Part shown: positions 1 to 9,023 of the stretch, piece by piece
Numbering within the stretch: the first letter of the stretch is position 1
Layout of the letters: every line of letters starts with the position of its first letter
Assembly (NCBI GenBank): GCA_002726315.1
Contig: PBSS01000001.1
Location: 1 to 49,773, forward strand
DNA from: Acidimicrobiaceae bacterium
Lineage (GTDB): Bacteria > Actinomycetota > Acidimicrobiia > Acidimicrobiales > MedAcidi-G1
Direction: 5' to 3'
Length of the DNA stretch: 49,773 nt
Translations under genes and position numbers: made by a program
Notes under the pieces: generated by a model
The model's database searches: none
Seen by the model: only the letters and a program-made list of their open reading frames with translations
What the model was told of the DNA's origin: nothing

Positions 1-70
1 TAGCTCAATTGGATAGAGCATCTGATTACGGATCAGAAGGTTGGGGGTTCGAGTCCCTCCAAGCGCGCCA
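1..70 (+). tRNA. tRNA-Arg(ACG), 5' end cut off by the window
   Basis: The window opens at tRNA position 8 ('TAGCTC' start of the D arm), so the 5' acceptor strand is missing. The D arm, an anticodon stem TCTGA/TCAGA around loop TTACGGA (anticodon ACG), the T loop TTCGAGT, a 3' acceptor strand and an encoded CCA at 68-70 are all visible. ACG reads CGN arginine codons after deamination of A34 to inosine. The missing strand should read GCGCTTG to pair with the 3' acceptor. Confidence 0.93.
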
Positions 71-157
71 ACCACTTACCCAGGTCAGAATCACGGCTGT
101 GAGGGTGTCTTCAACCGCGGCGACCACTCTGGGTGGTCGAAACCTGCCGAGCCGATT

Positions 158-985
158 TCAATAACCTGCCGAGACCCCTGGTTGGGCGATGGGTCTGAGC
201 AAGAGGGTCTGAGCGGCCATTCCAACTGGCCCACCTGTGTCAAAGAGGACTGCAGAGGCGAGGCCGACACCGTTGGCCTCCCAACGGCTGGTGACGTCTA
301 GGCCGATCCACTCTCCGACCGGGTCACGGTGAAGGTGAACGGTCAGATCCGGGTTGACGAACGAGACCTCAGATGATTCGGCGTGGCGTCCGAACCAGTT
401 GCAGCAGTCAGCTGCGATGACGGAGCGCTGCCACGGTGTCGTGTACTCGCCTTCTATCAGGTCGGGGATCCGGAGCCAGACGGTGGCCCTTCCGCATCCG
501 GGCTCCCCACCGACCGGGGCGCGGGTCATGATGAAACGACCCACATCGTCGAACCCGTGGCTGTTCAAACTGCCGTCGGTCATCGGCTTCTCATCAAGGC
601 CATCGGGTCCTGGCGGGACGGAGAAGTCCGGTGTTGTCGTCGCACTCACGGGCGCAGGTACCTGATGCAGCGCAGTGGCACGAGCGACCACCCGTCCCGA
701 CTGGTCGACGGCGCTCCCCACCGTGGTCGTGACTGAACGACCGCCTCGGACGACCTCTACCTCCACTTCAAAGCCGGCCATGGGGTAGGGGCGAAGGAGG
801 TCAATCGTGAGCCGGCTGAGGCGTTGATCAGGAAGAAGGTGCTCGAGTGAGCGGGCGAACGTGGCACTTCCTACGCCTCCGTGAAGGGCCTCGACAGCCC
901 AGGGGCCGCGTGACATTGCCGTTGGGAGAAACAGCGATGGCTTGTCGGGGTCAACGGTGAGCAGGGAAACGGGTTGTTCGGTCAT
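158..985 (-). CDS. acyl-CoA thioesterase-like protein (double hotdog, TesB/4HBT_3 type)
   Basis: A 275-residue protein that reads as two tandem hotdog domains. The first (about residues 20-110) carries 'HGGVGSATFARSLE' and a typical sheet ending in 'ATALHQ'. The second (about 150-270) has 'NPDLTVHLHR' and the closing 'AQTLLLRP'. This is the pattern of the TesB-like acyl-CoA thioesterase family common in actinobacteria, which hydrolyse acyl-CoA to free acid and CoA in the cytoplasm. The gene stands alone and is divergent from the HisN-like gene. The ATG start has a purine-rich AGGTAG directly before it, too close to be a good ribosome site. The substrate cannot be told from sequence. Confidence 0.78.
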   Translation of the reverse strand: MTEQPVSLLTVDPDKPSLFLPTAMSRGPWAVEALHGGVGSATFARSLEHLLPDQRLSRLTIDLLRPYPMAGFEVEVEVVRGGRSVTTTVGSAVDQSGRVVARATALHQVPAPVSATTTPDFSVPPGPDGLDEKPMTDGSLNSHGFDDVGRFIMTRAPVGGEPGCGRATVWLRIPDLIEGEYTTPWQRSVIAADCCNWFGRHAESSEVSFVNPDLTVHLHRDPVGEWIGLDVTSRWEANGVGLASAVLFDTGGPVGMAAQTLLLRPIAQPGVSAGY

Positions 986-1313
986 CTACCTGTGCCGTCC
1001 GCCCTAGTCGCGACTGGCCAACGCTCAGGCGTGTCCTTAACTAACCGGATGTCAGAACCACACGCAATGACCGTCATGGCCACTAAAGCCGACACCATCC
1101 AGATTCGCATGTCTCGAAGTTAGAGCACGCACGCGTGGTACACCCAGATGTGGGGACATCGAAGCCTGCTGTCACCCCTCCCTTGGGGAGACCATGGCCA
1201 ATCTGGCAGTCCTTCTGGTCGGGCCGTAGCGTGGTTGTCGTGGAGGTCAACGACTACACGATCGAATCAAGGGCGAACCTTGAAGGGACGAACCTCTCCG
1301 GTAATGCCACCCG
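986..1313. other. divergent intergenic region with a short inverted repeat
   Basis: No convincing gene, tRNA or RNA family is visible in these roughly 330 bases between two divergent genes, so it presumably holds both promoters. The only clear structure is an inverted repeat, ATGCCACC/GGTGGCAT (1304-1320), which overlaps the most upstream possible GTG start of the following gene. The ORFs here lack family resemblance and are treated as chance. Confidence 0.5.
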
Positions 1314-2123
1314 GTGGCATCAGGACGGACCATAGGCTTCTCGTCCGTGACTCCAGCACTGCCACCGGTAAGCCAGGATCTCGTTGACTTCGCCGTCTCG
1401 GTAGCACGCGAAGCAGGTGAACTGACCCTGGAACTCTTCCGCTCTCCAGGCATGGATGTCGAAGGGAAGGACGATGGAAGTCCTGTAACCATCGCGGACC
1501 GACGAGCTGAGAGGCTATTACGAGAACGAATTTCGAGTGCTTACCCCAATGATTCGATAGTTGGCGAAGAGGAAGGTGACCAGATAGGTGACTCTGGGCG
1601 GACCTGGATAGTGGACCCGATCGATGGAACGGTCTCGTTCATCCAGGGGGTTCCCCTATATGGCAACCTTGTCGCCCTTGAAGACGTCCACGGCCCTGCT
1701 GTTGGAGTCATCAACATCCCAGCCCTCGATGAGTGCATCTGGGCCGGTCGAGGACTCGGCTGCTATGCAAACGGAGTTCCCACCCGGGTGAGAGACAGGG
1801 AAGACCTGAATGGTGCTTTCATTGTCACCAGCGGGGTCGACTACTGGGGATCTGCCGCACGCATGGACCCTTTGATAAAGGGTGGGGCACTCATACGGAC
1901 CTGGGGTGATTCGTACGGATACGTTCTCGTCGCCACCGGCAGGGCCGACGCCATGGTCGACCCCATAGTCAATCGGTGGGATGTGGCTCCGATGTTGACG
2001 ATTCTGCCAGAGGCTGGTGGCATCTTCACCGACATGGCTGGCAACATCACCGCCGAGGGCGGCGATGCGATCGCCACAAACCTCGCCCTCCACAATGGGC
2101 TCCTGGCAATGGTGGGCCGTTAG
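1314..2123 (+). CDS. hisN: inositol-monophosphatase-family phosphatase, probable histidinol-phosphatase HisN
   Basis: A Mg2+-dependent phosphatase of the IMPase superfamily. Visible motifs in order: 'SPVTIADRRAE' (about residue 57), 'GEEEG' metal ligands (about 83), the signature 'DPIDGT' (about 102) and 'WDVAPM' near residue 223. The pattern fits the actinobacterial HisN group, which dephosphorylates L-histidinol phosphate, but inositol-1-phosphate or a related sugar phosphate cannot be excluded. No his genes are nearby. The start is uncertain: the GTG at 1314 lies inside an inverted repeat and has no ribosome site; a second GTG at 1347 would remove 11 residues and keep the whole domain. Confidence 0.82.
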   Translation: MASGRTIGFSSVTPALPPVSQDLVDFAVSVAREAGELTLELFRSPGMDVEGKDDGSPVTIADRRAERLLRERISSAYPNDSIVGEEEGDQIGDSGRTWIVDPIDGTVSFIQGVPLYGNLVALEDVHGPAVGVINIPALDECIWAGRGLGCYANGVPTRVRDREDLNGAFIVTSGVDYWGSAARMDPLIKGGALIRTWGDSYGYVLVATGRADAMVDPIVNRWDVAPMLTILPEAGGIFTDMAGNITAEGGDAIATNLALHNGLLAMVGR

Positions 2124-2139
2124 AAACAATCTTGAACTC

Positions 2140-3135
2140 TCAGACGACCACTCCGTCGCCTTCAAATATTTCGACGACTAGGCCCCTCTTAGCCAACTCA
2201 CCCAAGAACCCGACAGGGTCGTCCACTTCGGCTAATCCTGACATGCCGCGACCGGCTACTTTGCCACTGAGAACCCACTCGGTGGCTATTGCCACTACAG
2301 CCGCTGCACCAACGGCCGGCCGCTCTGTAGCACCCAGAACCAGGGTCTCCTGGGTGGTTCCCCGTCGACCCCTCAACTCCACCCTGACCGCACCTGAACC
2401 TCCTTCGGCGTGGGCAGGGGCAAGCATTGGCATGGTCGCTGTCAGCCGATCCCGTCGGGTTGCCGCCATCCTGGAGGTAATCCGATCGATACCGGGAAAG
2501 GCATGGTGGAGCAGTACCGGATCCGCCAAAGCCGCCCGGTAGCAGTCACGGGGGCCGACCGGTTCGGGAAACCAACACAACTCCCTACCAGAGCCACCTG
2601 GCCTCCTAATCCAGTCACCATCGCGCCAGTCATACGAGAAGCGACTGAGAGCCCGATGGTGGACTAAGGCACACGCCGGTCCACCAGCACCCATCTTGTA
2701 GATGTGGATTTCGTCCACCTCGTCGAACCATGACATTCCATGTGCTACGAGCACACAGGTGAGGCCCGGTGCAAAACCAGCACCTACAACCACCGGAATG
2801 CCAGCGTCACGTGCAGCCCGATCTAGCTTGAGTATCGCGATGGTTTCTGCCAATCCATCACACGCGAGAACAGCGGGGCGACCGGTTGATATCGCCTCTT
2901 TGACCGCAGCCAACTGGGTACCACGAGGACTGGTCACCACCACGGCGTCCGCATCAAGTGCCGTCGGAAAGGGGTGATGTTCGATGATGACACGGTCACC
3001 AATTGTCCTCGCCGCCCAAGCCAATCTCTCTGCCGAGGTGTCACGTAGAACCAACTGATCGACACTGTCGGCGACAAGAAGTTGCCGTGCAACCCTGGCA
3101 CCTACTGCGCCAGCACCCAACACTGCCACGCGCAT
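2140..3135 (-). CDS. saccharopine-dehydrogenase-like NAD(P)-binding oxidoreductase
   Basis: I use the ATG giving 'MRVAVLGAGAVG', not the more upstream ATG of the ORF track. The Rossmann glycine motif then starts at residue 7, as usual, and the ATG shares one base with the stop of the 49-codon ORF upstream (TGATG). The 331-residue product has an N-terminal NAD-binding domain ('GAGAVGARVARQLL', then 'DADAVVVTSP') and a C-terminal catalytic-type domain ('GAGFAPGLTCVL', 'YKMGAGGPA'), as in saccharopine dehydrogenase and homospermidine synthase-like proteins. The substrate is unknown. It is convergent with hisN, 16 bases apart. Confidence 0.75.
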   Translation of the reverse strand: MRVAVLGAGAVGARVARQLLVADSVDQLVLRDTSAERLAWAARTIGDRVIIEHHPFPTALDADAVVVTSPRGTQLAAVKEAISTGRPAVLACDGLAETIAILKLDRAARDAGIPVVVGAGFAPGLTCVLVAHGMSWFDEVDEIHIYKMGAGGPACALVHHRALSRFSYDWRDGDWIRRPGGSGRELCWFPEPVGPRDCYRAALADPVLLHHAFPGIDRITSRMAATRRDRLTATMPMLAPAHAEGGSGAVRVELRGRRGTTQETLVLGATERPAVGAAAVVAIATEWVLSGKVAGRGMSGLAEVDDPVGFLGELAKRGLVVEIFEGDGVVV

Positions 3136-3284
3136 CAGCGAAGATCCGGTCCGTTTAGCTTCCGCCATCCGCCTGACTGTCTGGGAACTGTCACCCTTCC
3201 ACGGAGTCGCAGGGCCGTAACCACCGCAGCTGCCACCGACACAGCGGCCGTCGCTTGCCTGATGGCCCTCAAGATGGCCCTCAT
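3135..3284 (-). CDS. small hypothetical protein (49 aa) coupled to the downstream oxidoreductase
   Basis: Too short for the ORF track. It starts at an ATG preceded by GGGAGG about 10 bases upstream and ends in TGA overlapping the oxidoreductase ATG, a typical translational-coupling junction. The product begins 'MRAILRAIRQ', has an Ala/Val-rich stretch of about 17 residues that could be a short membrane or amphipathic helix, then a basic tail ending 'GGWRKLNGPDLR'. The position beside the gyrA/tRNA-Ile block recalls the small DLW-39-type ORFs of actinobacteria, but I do not see that motif. Function unknown. Confidence 0.5.
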   Translation of the reverse strand: MRAILRAIRQATAAVSVAAAVVTALRLRGRVTVPRQSGGWRKLNGPDLR

Positions 3285-3366
3285 ATGCGCCTGACCTCCC
3301 TGGGTAGCCCAGTCAACCTGTCATGACAGCCAAAGTAATCGTCAACAACTTTCGACAGGGTTGACG

Positions 3367-3440
<74 letters not shown>

Positions 3441-3493
3441 GCGGACCGGGAACGGTATCGCCCAGCGCCAATCCCTGACTACCCAATCTGTAG

Positions 3494-4267
3494 TCAGTCG
3501 GGTTGGCCGCTGTCAGAATGGGAACCAGCCGACATCGGTTCGTTGAGTTCCTGGTCTCCGTGTCTGAGGCGACGTTGTCGAACCGCTGTCTCCTCTTCGA
3601 TCATCGTGAAGCGAACCCCTCCCATTAGATCGCTGATCAGGTTAAAGAGCACCACTAAGAGCACTGTCACGCCGGTGCCACCAATGACCAAAACAAGGCC
3701 ACCTAGCGTGAAAACCCGCAATATCTGATCTGAGTCAAACTCAAAGGTCTCGAGGGTGAACAACTCCTCCACAAAGTTTTCAATCTTGGCGATAGTGCCA
3801 GCGTCCTCTGCTGCACTCCAGAGCATTCGGGTAGAAATGGCTACCAAGCCCCATACACAAAAATAGAACACCAGCGTGACCTTAAGTACTGACCATGGCT
3901 CAACATGTCTTAGTAAACGACGCACCCGACGCACCCTGTACCCGCCGCTCCGAGTGCTGCCAACTGGTTGTCGCGTAGCGGTACGTGGAAGCCAATCCTT
4001 GATCGGCACCCGTGCACCGGACATGGTCATTCGTCTTCCATCCGGGTTCCGCCCCACCCTGCGACCTCTCCTGAACACCTGACCACTAGGTCCATCTACT
4101 GATCCGATGTCTCCAATCGACTGAACTACCGGATCTGGAGAACCCGTTCCTTTGGCCGCGGCTACACGGGCCAGCAGGTCTGCTGACGACTGTGGCGGTG
4201 AAGTATCCGCTGACACCCCAGCTGATTCACCCTCCACGGTCGCGTCGTCGGTCTCCTGGTCGGCCAC
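3494..4267 (-). CDS. DUF3566 membrane protein downstream of gyrA
   Basis: A 257-residue protein with a long polar, Ser/Pro/Arg-rich N-terminal half (about 1-125) that looks disordered, followed by the DUF3566 domain. The domain has two predicted membrane helices ('VLKVTLVFYFCVWGLVAIS' and 'GGLVLVIGGTGVTVLLVVLF') and a conserved ending, 'DLMGGVRFTMIEEE'. This family is nearly always encoded just after gyrA in actinobacteria. A membrane role is likely but the molecular function is not established. The start is GTG, 160 bases after gyrA, with a strong hairpin between the two genes. Confidence 0.88.
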   Translation of the reverse strand: MADQETDDATVEGESAGVSADTSPPQSSADLLARVAAAKGTGSPDPVVQSIGDIGSVDGPSGQVFRRGRRVGRNPDGRRMTMSGARVPIKDWLPRTATRQPVGSTRSGGYRVRRVRRLLRHVEPWSVLKVTLVFYFCVWGLVAISTRMLWSAAEDAGTIAKIENFVEELFTLETFEFDSDQILRVFTLGGLVLVIGGTGVTVLLVVLFNLISDLMGGVRFTMIEEETAVRQRRLRHGDQELNEPMSAGSHSDSGQPD

Positions 4268-4293
4268 AGCAGGGAAGTCTACGACTCAGTAAA

Positions 4294-4320
4294 GCAGCCA
4301 CGGGGTTCGCCCCGGTTGCA
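4294..4320 (-). terminator. GC-rich hairpin with TTCG tetraloop between gyrA and the DUF3566 gene
   Basis: CGGGG-TTCG-CCCCG (4301-4314) on the plus strand is extended by GCAGCC/GGTTGC with one bulged base and one G-T pair, giving a long stable stem. On the transcribed minus strand it is followed by TTTACT rather than a real T run. It could end or attenuate gyrBA transcription, or be an mRNA processing structure. The orientation call is inference. Confidence 0.4.
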
Positions 4321-4427
4321 GGCCCGAGTGATCGGGAGCTGGTGAGGACTCGAACACGATGCCGTCAATAGGCGGAGTTGCCTCACTGCCTCTTAGACAT
4401 CTGGTGGAGACGGTTGGGTAAATGACC

Positions 4428-6917
4428 TCAGTCGTGGTCTTCGTCTTGATATGGAACTGGCGAAACAGCTGCCACCTCGTTTCCCTCACCGGGTGACATG
4501 ACGGCTACACCTGTTGCATCACGCCCCTGGACAGAGATCTCCGATACCGGCATCCGGACGATCATCCCACTGGTCGTAACAGCAAACACGTCGTCGGCTT
4601 CATCGACTACAAGCGCTCCGGCTACCTGACCTCGATCCTCAGTGGTCTTGATGCCTCTCACTCCCAGCCCACCACGACCCCTGCGGGTGAACTCCTCGGC
4701 AGCGGTACGTTTGCCATAACCCCGTGTCGTGAGATGAAAAACTGACGCATCAGGATTCACGACGGCACAAGACACCAATTCATCGTCACCACGAAACCCC
4801 ATTCCCTTGACACCGGCTGCATCACGACCCATCGCCCGGACTTCATCTTCGCCGATGCGCAGCGTCTGACCGGTCCTCGACACCAACAAGATGTCGTCAT
4901 CGCCACTTGTGGGCACGACTGCCACCAACTCATCACCGTCGTTCAACTTCACCGCTATGAGACCAGCCTTCAGGGACGAGTCGTAAGCGGTGAATAGGGT
5001 CTTCTTGACGCGTCCCGACCTAGTTGCAAAGAAGAGGTACCTGTGGGTCTCATAGTCACGGGTATCTACGACCGCGTGGATCCGTTCATCGGAATGGAGG
5101 GGTAGGAGGTTCACAATCGAGGTGCCTCTGGCGGTCCGCCCGGCCATGGGAACTTCATGTGCCTTCAAGCGATAAACCCTGCCTCGGGTGGAGAAGAACA
5201 GGAGGTATGCGTGTGCCGTCGTGTGGATTAGATGCGACACGGCGTCCTCATCCTTGAGCCGCGCCCCTGTAACACCTTTGCCGCCACGACCCTGGGTGCG
5301 GAACTCAGTAGCTGACATGGTCTTGACATAGCCCGAAGAACTCATGGCAAACACCATCTCCTCGTCATCGATCAGGTCCTCAATGTCGAGTTCTCCAGGA
5401 TCATGGACGATTTGACTACGCCGCGGTTCTGCATACCTCTCACGAACTTCGGTTAGCTCATCTTTGATCACACCAAGGAGACGACCTTTGTCCGCCAGCA
5501 CCTCTTCCAAGTCGGCAATGATGGCAGCAAGTTCACGGAGGCGGTCTTCTAGGCTTGAACGACCTAGCCGCGTAAGCCGAACTAGTTGCATGTCGAGAAT
5601 GTGGTTGGCTTGGACTTCTGAGAACCCAAAGGTGTCGTCCATAAGGCCTTCGCGGGCAGCAGAACGATCAGCTGATCCCCGGATAAGGACGATGACGTCA
5701 TCAATCTGCTCCAAGGCCTTGATCAAACCTTCGGTGATATGGGCTTCTGCACGAGCCTTGTTGAGTCGGTACTGGGAGCGACGACGGACCACCATGATTT
5801 GATGGTCCACGTAGGCTTGCAACATCTGGCGCAGATTGAGGGTCCGTGGCACGCCGTCTACAAGAGCCACTGAGTTCACCGAAAAAGTTGTCTGCAGTGG
5901 AGTCCGCTTGAACAGGTTATTCAGGGTTACGAGTGGTGCGGCATCCCTTTTTAGCCTAATGACAATCCGTGTCTGACCTTGTGCGGACTCATCGTTGACG
6001 TCGGCAATACCGTCGATCTCACCTGCATCGACGAGGTCTCTGATCTTGGACATGATCTGGTTTGGGCTGGCCTGGTACGGAAGTTCACTGACCACGATTT
6101 GAGTTGACCGGGAACCTTCCTCAATCTCAGTACAGGCGCGGAGGCGAATCGTGCCACGACCAGTCTGATAAGCCTCACGAGCACCAGTACGTCCCAAGAT
6201 CAAGGCACCGGTTGGGAAGTCGGGTGCCGGCAGGAACTCCATCAGATCGTCGGGGGTTGCGTCAGGATTGTCGATCAGACATACCGTTGCATCAATCACT
6301 TCAGCCAGGTTGTGGGACGGAATGTTGGTGGCCATTCCAACGGCAATGCCCTGGCTGCCATTAACCAAGAGGTTCGGGAATCGGGCCGGCATCACGGTTG
6401 GCTCGGTGAACTCCCCCGAGTAGTTCTCGGTGAAGTCGACCGTGTCCTCGTCAATTCCGTCTAGGACTGAGAGGGCGATTGGCTTGAGCCGGCATTCGGT
6501 GTAGCGGGGGGCCGCAGGTGAATCGTCAGGTGAGTACCCGAAGTTGCCCTTCGGATGAACTAGGAGGTGGCGGACGCTGAAGTTCTGACCCATCCGGACA
6601 AGCGCGTCGTAGATGGCCTGGTCACCATGGGGGTGATACTTGCCCATAACTTCGCCAGTCACCCGGGCGCATTTCATCGTGGGACGGTCGGGCCTCGCAC
6701 CCAAGTCATACATACCCCAGAGAATTCGTCGGTGAACGGGCTTGAGGCCATCCCGGGCGTCGGGTAGTGCCCTCGCCACGATCACCGACATGGCGTAGTC
6801 CAGAAAGGACCTTTCCATCTCCTCTTGGATCTCGATGGGTTGGATAGAACCGGTGATGGTGTCGCCGTCAGTTGAGGTGGCTATCGCTTCTACTTCGTCC
6901 GGTGTCGTGTCGTCCAT
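4428..6917 (-). CDS. gyrA: DNA gyrase subunit A
   Basis: The breakage-reunion subunit of gyrase, which with GyrB introduces negative supercoils. The 829-residue protein shows the winged-helix/tower core with 'HPHGDQAIYDAL' (quinolone-determining region), the catalytic tyrosine in 'AAPRYTECRL' and a C-terminal beta-pinwheel with the GyrA box 'GRGGKGV' and several related repeats ('GRDAAGVKGM', 'GRGGLGVRG', 'GRDATGVAVM'). The ATG overlaps the gyrB stop by one base (TGATG), so the two subunits are translationally coupled. At the position of E. coli Ser83 there is Gln; the acidic residue at position 87 is kept. Confidence 0.98.
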   Translation of the reverse strand: MDDTTPDEVEAIATSTDGDTITGSIQPIEIQEEMERSFLDYAMSVIVARALPDARDGLKPVHRRILWGMYDLGARPDRPTMKCARVTGEVMGKYHPHGDQAIYDALVRMGQNFSVRHLLVHPKGNFGYSPDDSPAAPRYTECRLKPIALSVLDGIDEDTVDFTENYSGEFTEPTVMPARFPNLLVNGSQGIAVGMATNIPSHNLAEVIDATVCLIDNPDATPDDLMEFLPAPDFPTGALILGRTGAREAYQTGRGTIRLRACTEIEEGSRSTQIVVSELPYQASPNQIMSKIRDLVDAGEIDGIADVNDESAQGQTRIVIRLKRDAAPLVTLNNLFKRTPLQTTFSVNSVALVDGVPRTLNLRQMLQAYVDHQIMVVRRRSQYRLNKARAEAHITEGLIKALEQIDDVIVLIRGSADRSAAREGLMDDTFGFSEVQANHILDMQLVRLTRLGRSSLEDRLRELAAIIADLEEVLADKGRLLGVIKDELTEVRERYAEPRRSQIVHDPGELDIEDLIDDEEMVFAMSSSGYVKTMSATEFRTQGRGGKGVTGARLKDEDAVSHLIHTTAHAYLLFFSTRGRVYRLKAHEVPMAGRTARGTSIVNLLPLHSDERIHAVVDTRDYETHRYLFFATRSGRVKKTLFTAYDSSLKAGLIAVKLNDGDELVAVVPTSGDDDILLVSRTGQTLRIGEDEVRAMGRDAAGVKGMGFRGDDELVSCAVVNPDASVFHLTTRGYGKRTAAEEFTRRGRGGLGVRGIKTTEDRGQVAGALVVDEADDVFAVTTSGMIVRMPVSEISVQGRDATGVAVMSPGEGNEVAAVSPVPYQDEDHD

Positions 6918-8851
6918 CAGATGTCCAAAAACCGAACGTCGCGGGCATTCATCTGGATGAATTTCTTCCGGCTTTCTACGTCTTCGCCCATCAGGACTGA
7001 AAACGCCTCATCGGCGATTGATCCCATCTCCACTGACACCTGGAGGAGGCTCCGACTGGAGGTTTCCATTGTGGTCTCATGAAGTTCATCGAAGTCCATT
7101 TCACCGAGTCCCTTCAAACGCTGGAACTCGCGTTTGTGATCCGGGTTGTCAAGTAAAAATGCTGTTTTTGCGTGATCGTCCTTTAGGTAGACCTTCTCCC
7201 TGCCAATGACCGTTGAGAACAATGGTGGTTGAGCAATAAAAACGTGCCCTGCATCAACGAGGGGTCTCATCTGTCTGAAGAAGAATGTGAGCAGCAGGGT
7301 CCGAATGTGGCTTCCGTCGACATCGGCATCACAAAGCAGGATTACCTTGTGGTAGCGGATCTTGTCGAGGTCGAAGTCGTCTCCAAAACCGGCTCCTATG
7401 GCCTGAATTAGTGTCTGGATCTCGTTGTTCTTGAGCATCCGATCTGGGCGAGCCCGCTCAACGTTGAGGATCTTGCCCCGAATGGGAAGGATCGCCATGA
7501 TGCGGGGATTACGGGCCTGGACTGCTGAGCCGCCAGCAGAGTCACCCTCCACAATGAATAGTTCCGATTCGCGCGGGTCCCGCGACGAACAATCCTTGAG
7601 CTTGTCCGGCATACCGGCACCGTCGAGAGCCGACTTTCGCCGAGCCGACTGGCGAGCCTCCTGGGCTGCGATTCGGGCGCGCTGAGCACTAACGGCTTTC
7701 TGAGTGATCCGTCTCGCTTCAGAAGGGTTCTCCTCTAACCAGTCACTCAACTTTTCATTCGTTGCCCTTTGGACGAGAGAACGAATATCCACGTTGCCCA
7801 ACTTCGACTTTGTCTGGCCCTCGAACTGTGGATCGGGTAGGCGGACACTGATGATCGCAGTAAGTCCTTCGCGAATGTCCTCACCCTTGAGGTTGTCGTC
7901 CTTCTCTTTTAAGAAGCCACGATTCTTGGCATAACGGTTCAGCACGCCTGTAAGGGCACTTCGGAAGCCTTCTTCGTGCATGCCTCCCTCAATGGTGTTG
8001 ATCCCGTTGGCGAACGAGTGGAGGCCGTCAGTGTTGAACCCGGTATTCCACTGGAAAGCTAGCTCGACTTCATTGCCCTCATCCTGCTGCTCGAAGTACC
8101 CAACCAAAGAAAAGAGTGACTCCTTTGAAGCGTTGAGGTGTTCTACGAAATCCCTGATGCCGCCCTCATAGCAGAAGGTTGTGGCCTCAACTTGATCGCC
8201 TTCATCGGGTCTCTGGTCGTCAAGAGTTATCTTGAGGCCACTATTCAAGAATGCCATCATCTGCAAGCGTTCAAGAAGGGTCTGGACCCTGAAGTTCACT
8301 TCATCGAACACAGCCGGGTCAGGCCAGAAGCGGACAGTGGTACCAGTGTGATCATCTGGTGAAGGACCAGTCTCTGTCAGGCTCGTTGCTAGACACCCAC
8401 CGTTGGCAAAATCCATGTAATGGCGACGCCCGCTACGGTCAATCTCCACCTCTAGGCGACTGGACAGAGCGTTCACGACAGAGATGCCCACGCCATGGAG
8501 GCCACCCGAGACCTTGTACCCCTCACCTCCAAACTTGCCTCCAGCATGAAGAATCGTAAGGACGACTTCGGCAGCTGTCAGGTCGGGATATTGGTGGTGC
8601 TGATCAACGGGGATTCCACGACCGTCATCAGCTACTTGACATCCGCCATCGGGAAGGAGGGTCACAACTATCCGTGAACAATGGCCCGCCATAGCCTCAT
8701 CCACAGCGTTGTCAACAACCTCCCAGACGAGGTGGTGCAGACCCGTTGGTCCCGTAGAACCTATGTACATGCCGGGGCGTTTACGGACAGCCTCAAGGCC
8801 TTCGAGAACGGTAATGTCAGCAGCGCTGTAGGTAGCCTCTGCACTTGTCAT
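6917..8851 (-). CDS. gyrB: DNA gyrase subunit B
   Basis: The ATPase subunit of gyrase. The GHKL domain is clear: 'LEGLEAVRKRPGMYIG', 'EVVDNAVDEAMAGH', 'DDGRGIPVD' and the loop 'GLHGVGISVVNAL'. It is followed by the transducer, the TOPRIM domain ('EGDSAGGSA', 'LCDADVDGSHIRTL') and a C-terminal GyrA-binding tail ending 'NARDVRFLDI'. I chose the ATG giving 'MTSAEATYSAAD' (644 aa) because GGAGGG lies 6 bases before it; the ORF-track start 18 codons upstream is not needed for the fold. About 170 bases upstream presumably hold the gyrBA promoter, where gyrase genes are often supercoiling-controlled. Confidence 0.97.
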   Translation of the reverse strand: MTSAEATYSAADITVLEGLEAVRKRPGMYIGSTGPTGLHHLVWEVVDNAVDEAMAGHCSRIVVTLLPDGGCQVADDGRGIPVDQHHQYPDLTAAEVVLTILHAGGKFGGEGYKVSGGLHGVGISVVNALSSRLEVEIDRSGRRHYMDFANGGCLATSLTETGPSPDDHTGTTVRFWPDPAVFDEVNFRVQTLLERLQMMAFLNSGLKITLDDQRPDEGDQVEATTFCYEGGIRDFVEHLNASKESLFSLVGYFEQQDEGNEVELAFQWNTGFNTDGLHSFANGINTIEGGMHEEGFRSALTGVLNRYAKNRGFLKEKDDNLKGEDIREGLTAIISVRLPDPQFEGQTKSKLGNVDIRSLVQRATNEKLSDWLEENPSEARRITQKAVSAQRARIAAQEARQSARRKSALDGAGMPDKLKDCSSRDPRESELFIVEGDSAGGSAVQARNPRIMAILPIRGKILNVERARPDRMLKNNEIQTLIQAIGAGFGDDFDLDKIRYHKVILLCDADVDGSHIRTLLLTFFFRQMRPLVDAGHVFIAQPPLFSTVIGREKVYLKDDHAKTAFLLDNPDHKREFQRLKGLGEMDFDELHETTMETSSRSLLQVSVEMGSIADEAFSVLMGEDVESRKKFIQMNARDVRFLDI

Positions 8852-9023
8852 TTGGCACCCTCCGAGTACGGTTCTTTGGGGGAGGGAAGTGACACCTGAC
8901 CACACCCACTGGAAACATAAAATCGCAGGTCAGATGGCCTTATCACGACCTGAATAGCCTATCACCCTTGGGACCGTGACCGGTGCGAACACATTGGTGT
9001 GACCGGTTGTTTTTGAACGCTAT

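Noticed and set aside
986-1313. Hidden tRNA or small RNA in the long gap
   Set aside because: No T-loop or D-loop signature on either strand and no family pattern; only a short inverted repeat.
8978-9004. ACCGGT...ACCGGT inverted repeat as a terminator of dciA
   Set aside because: The stem is imperfect and the T run lies on the wrong side for the leftward transcript.
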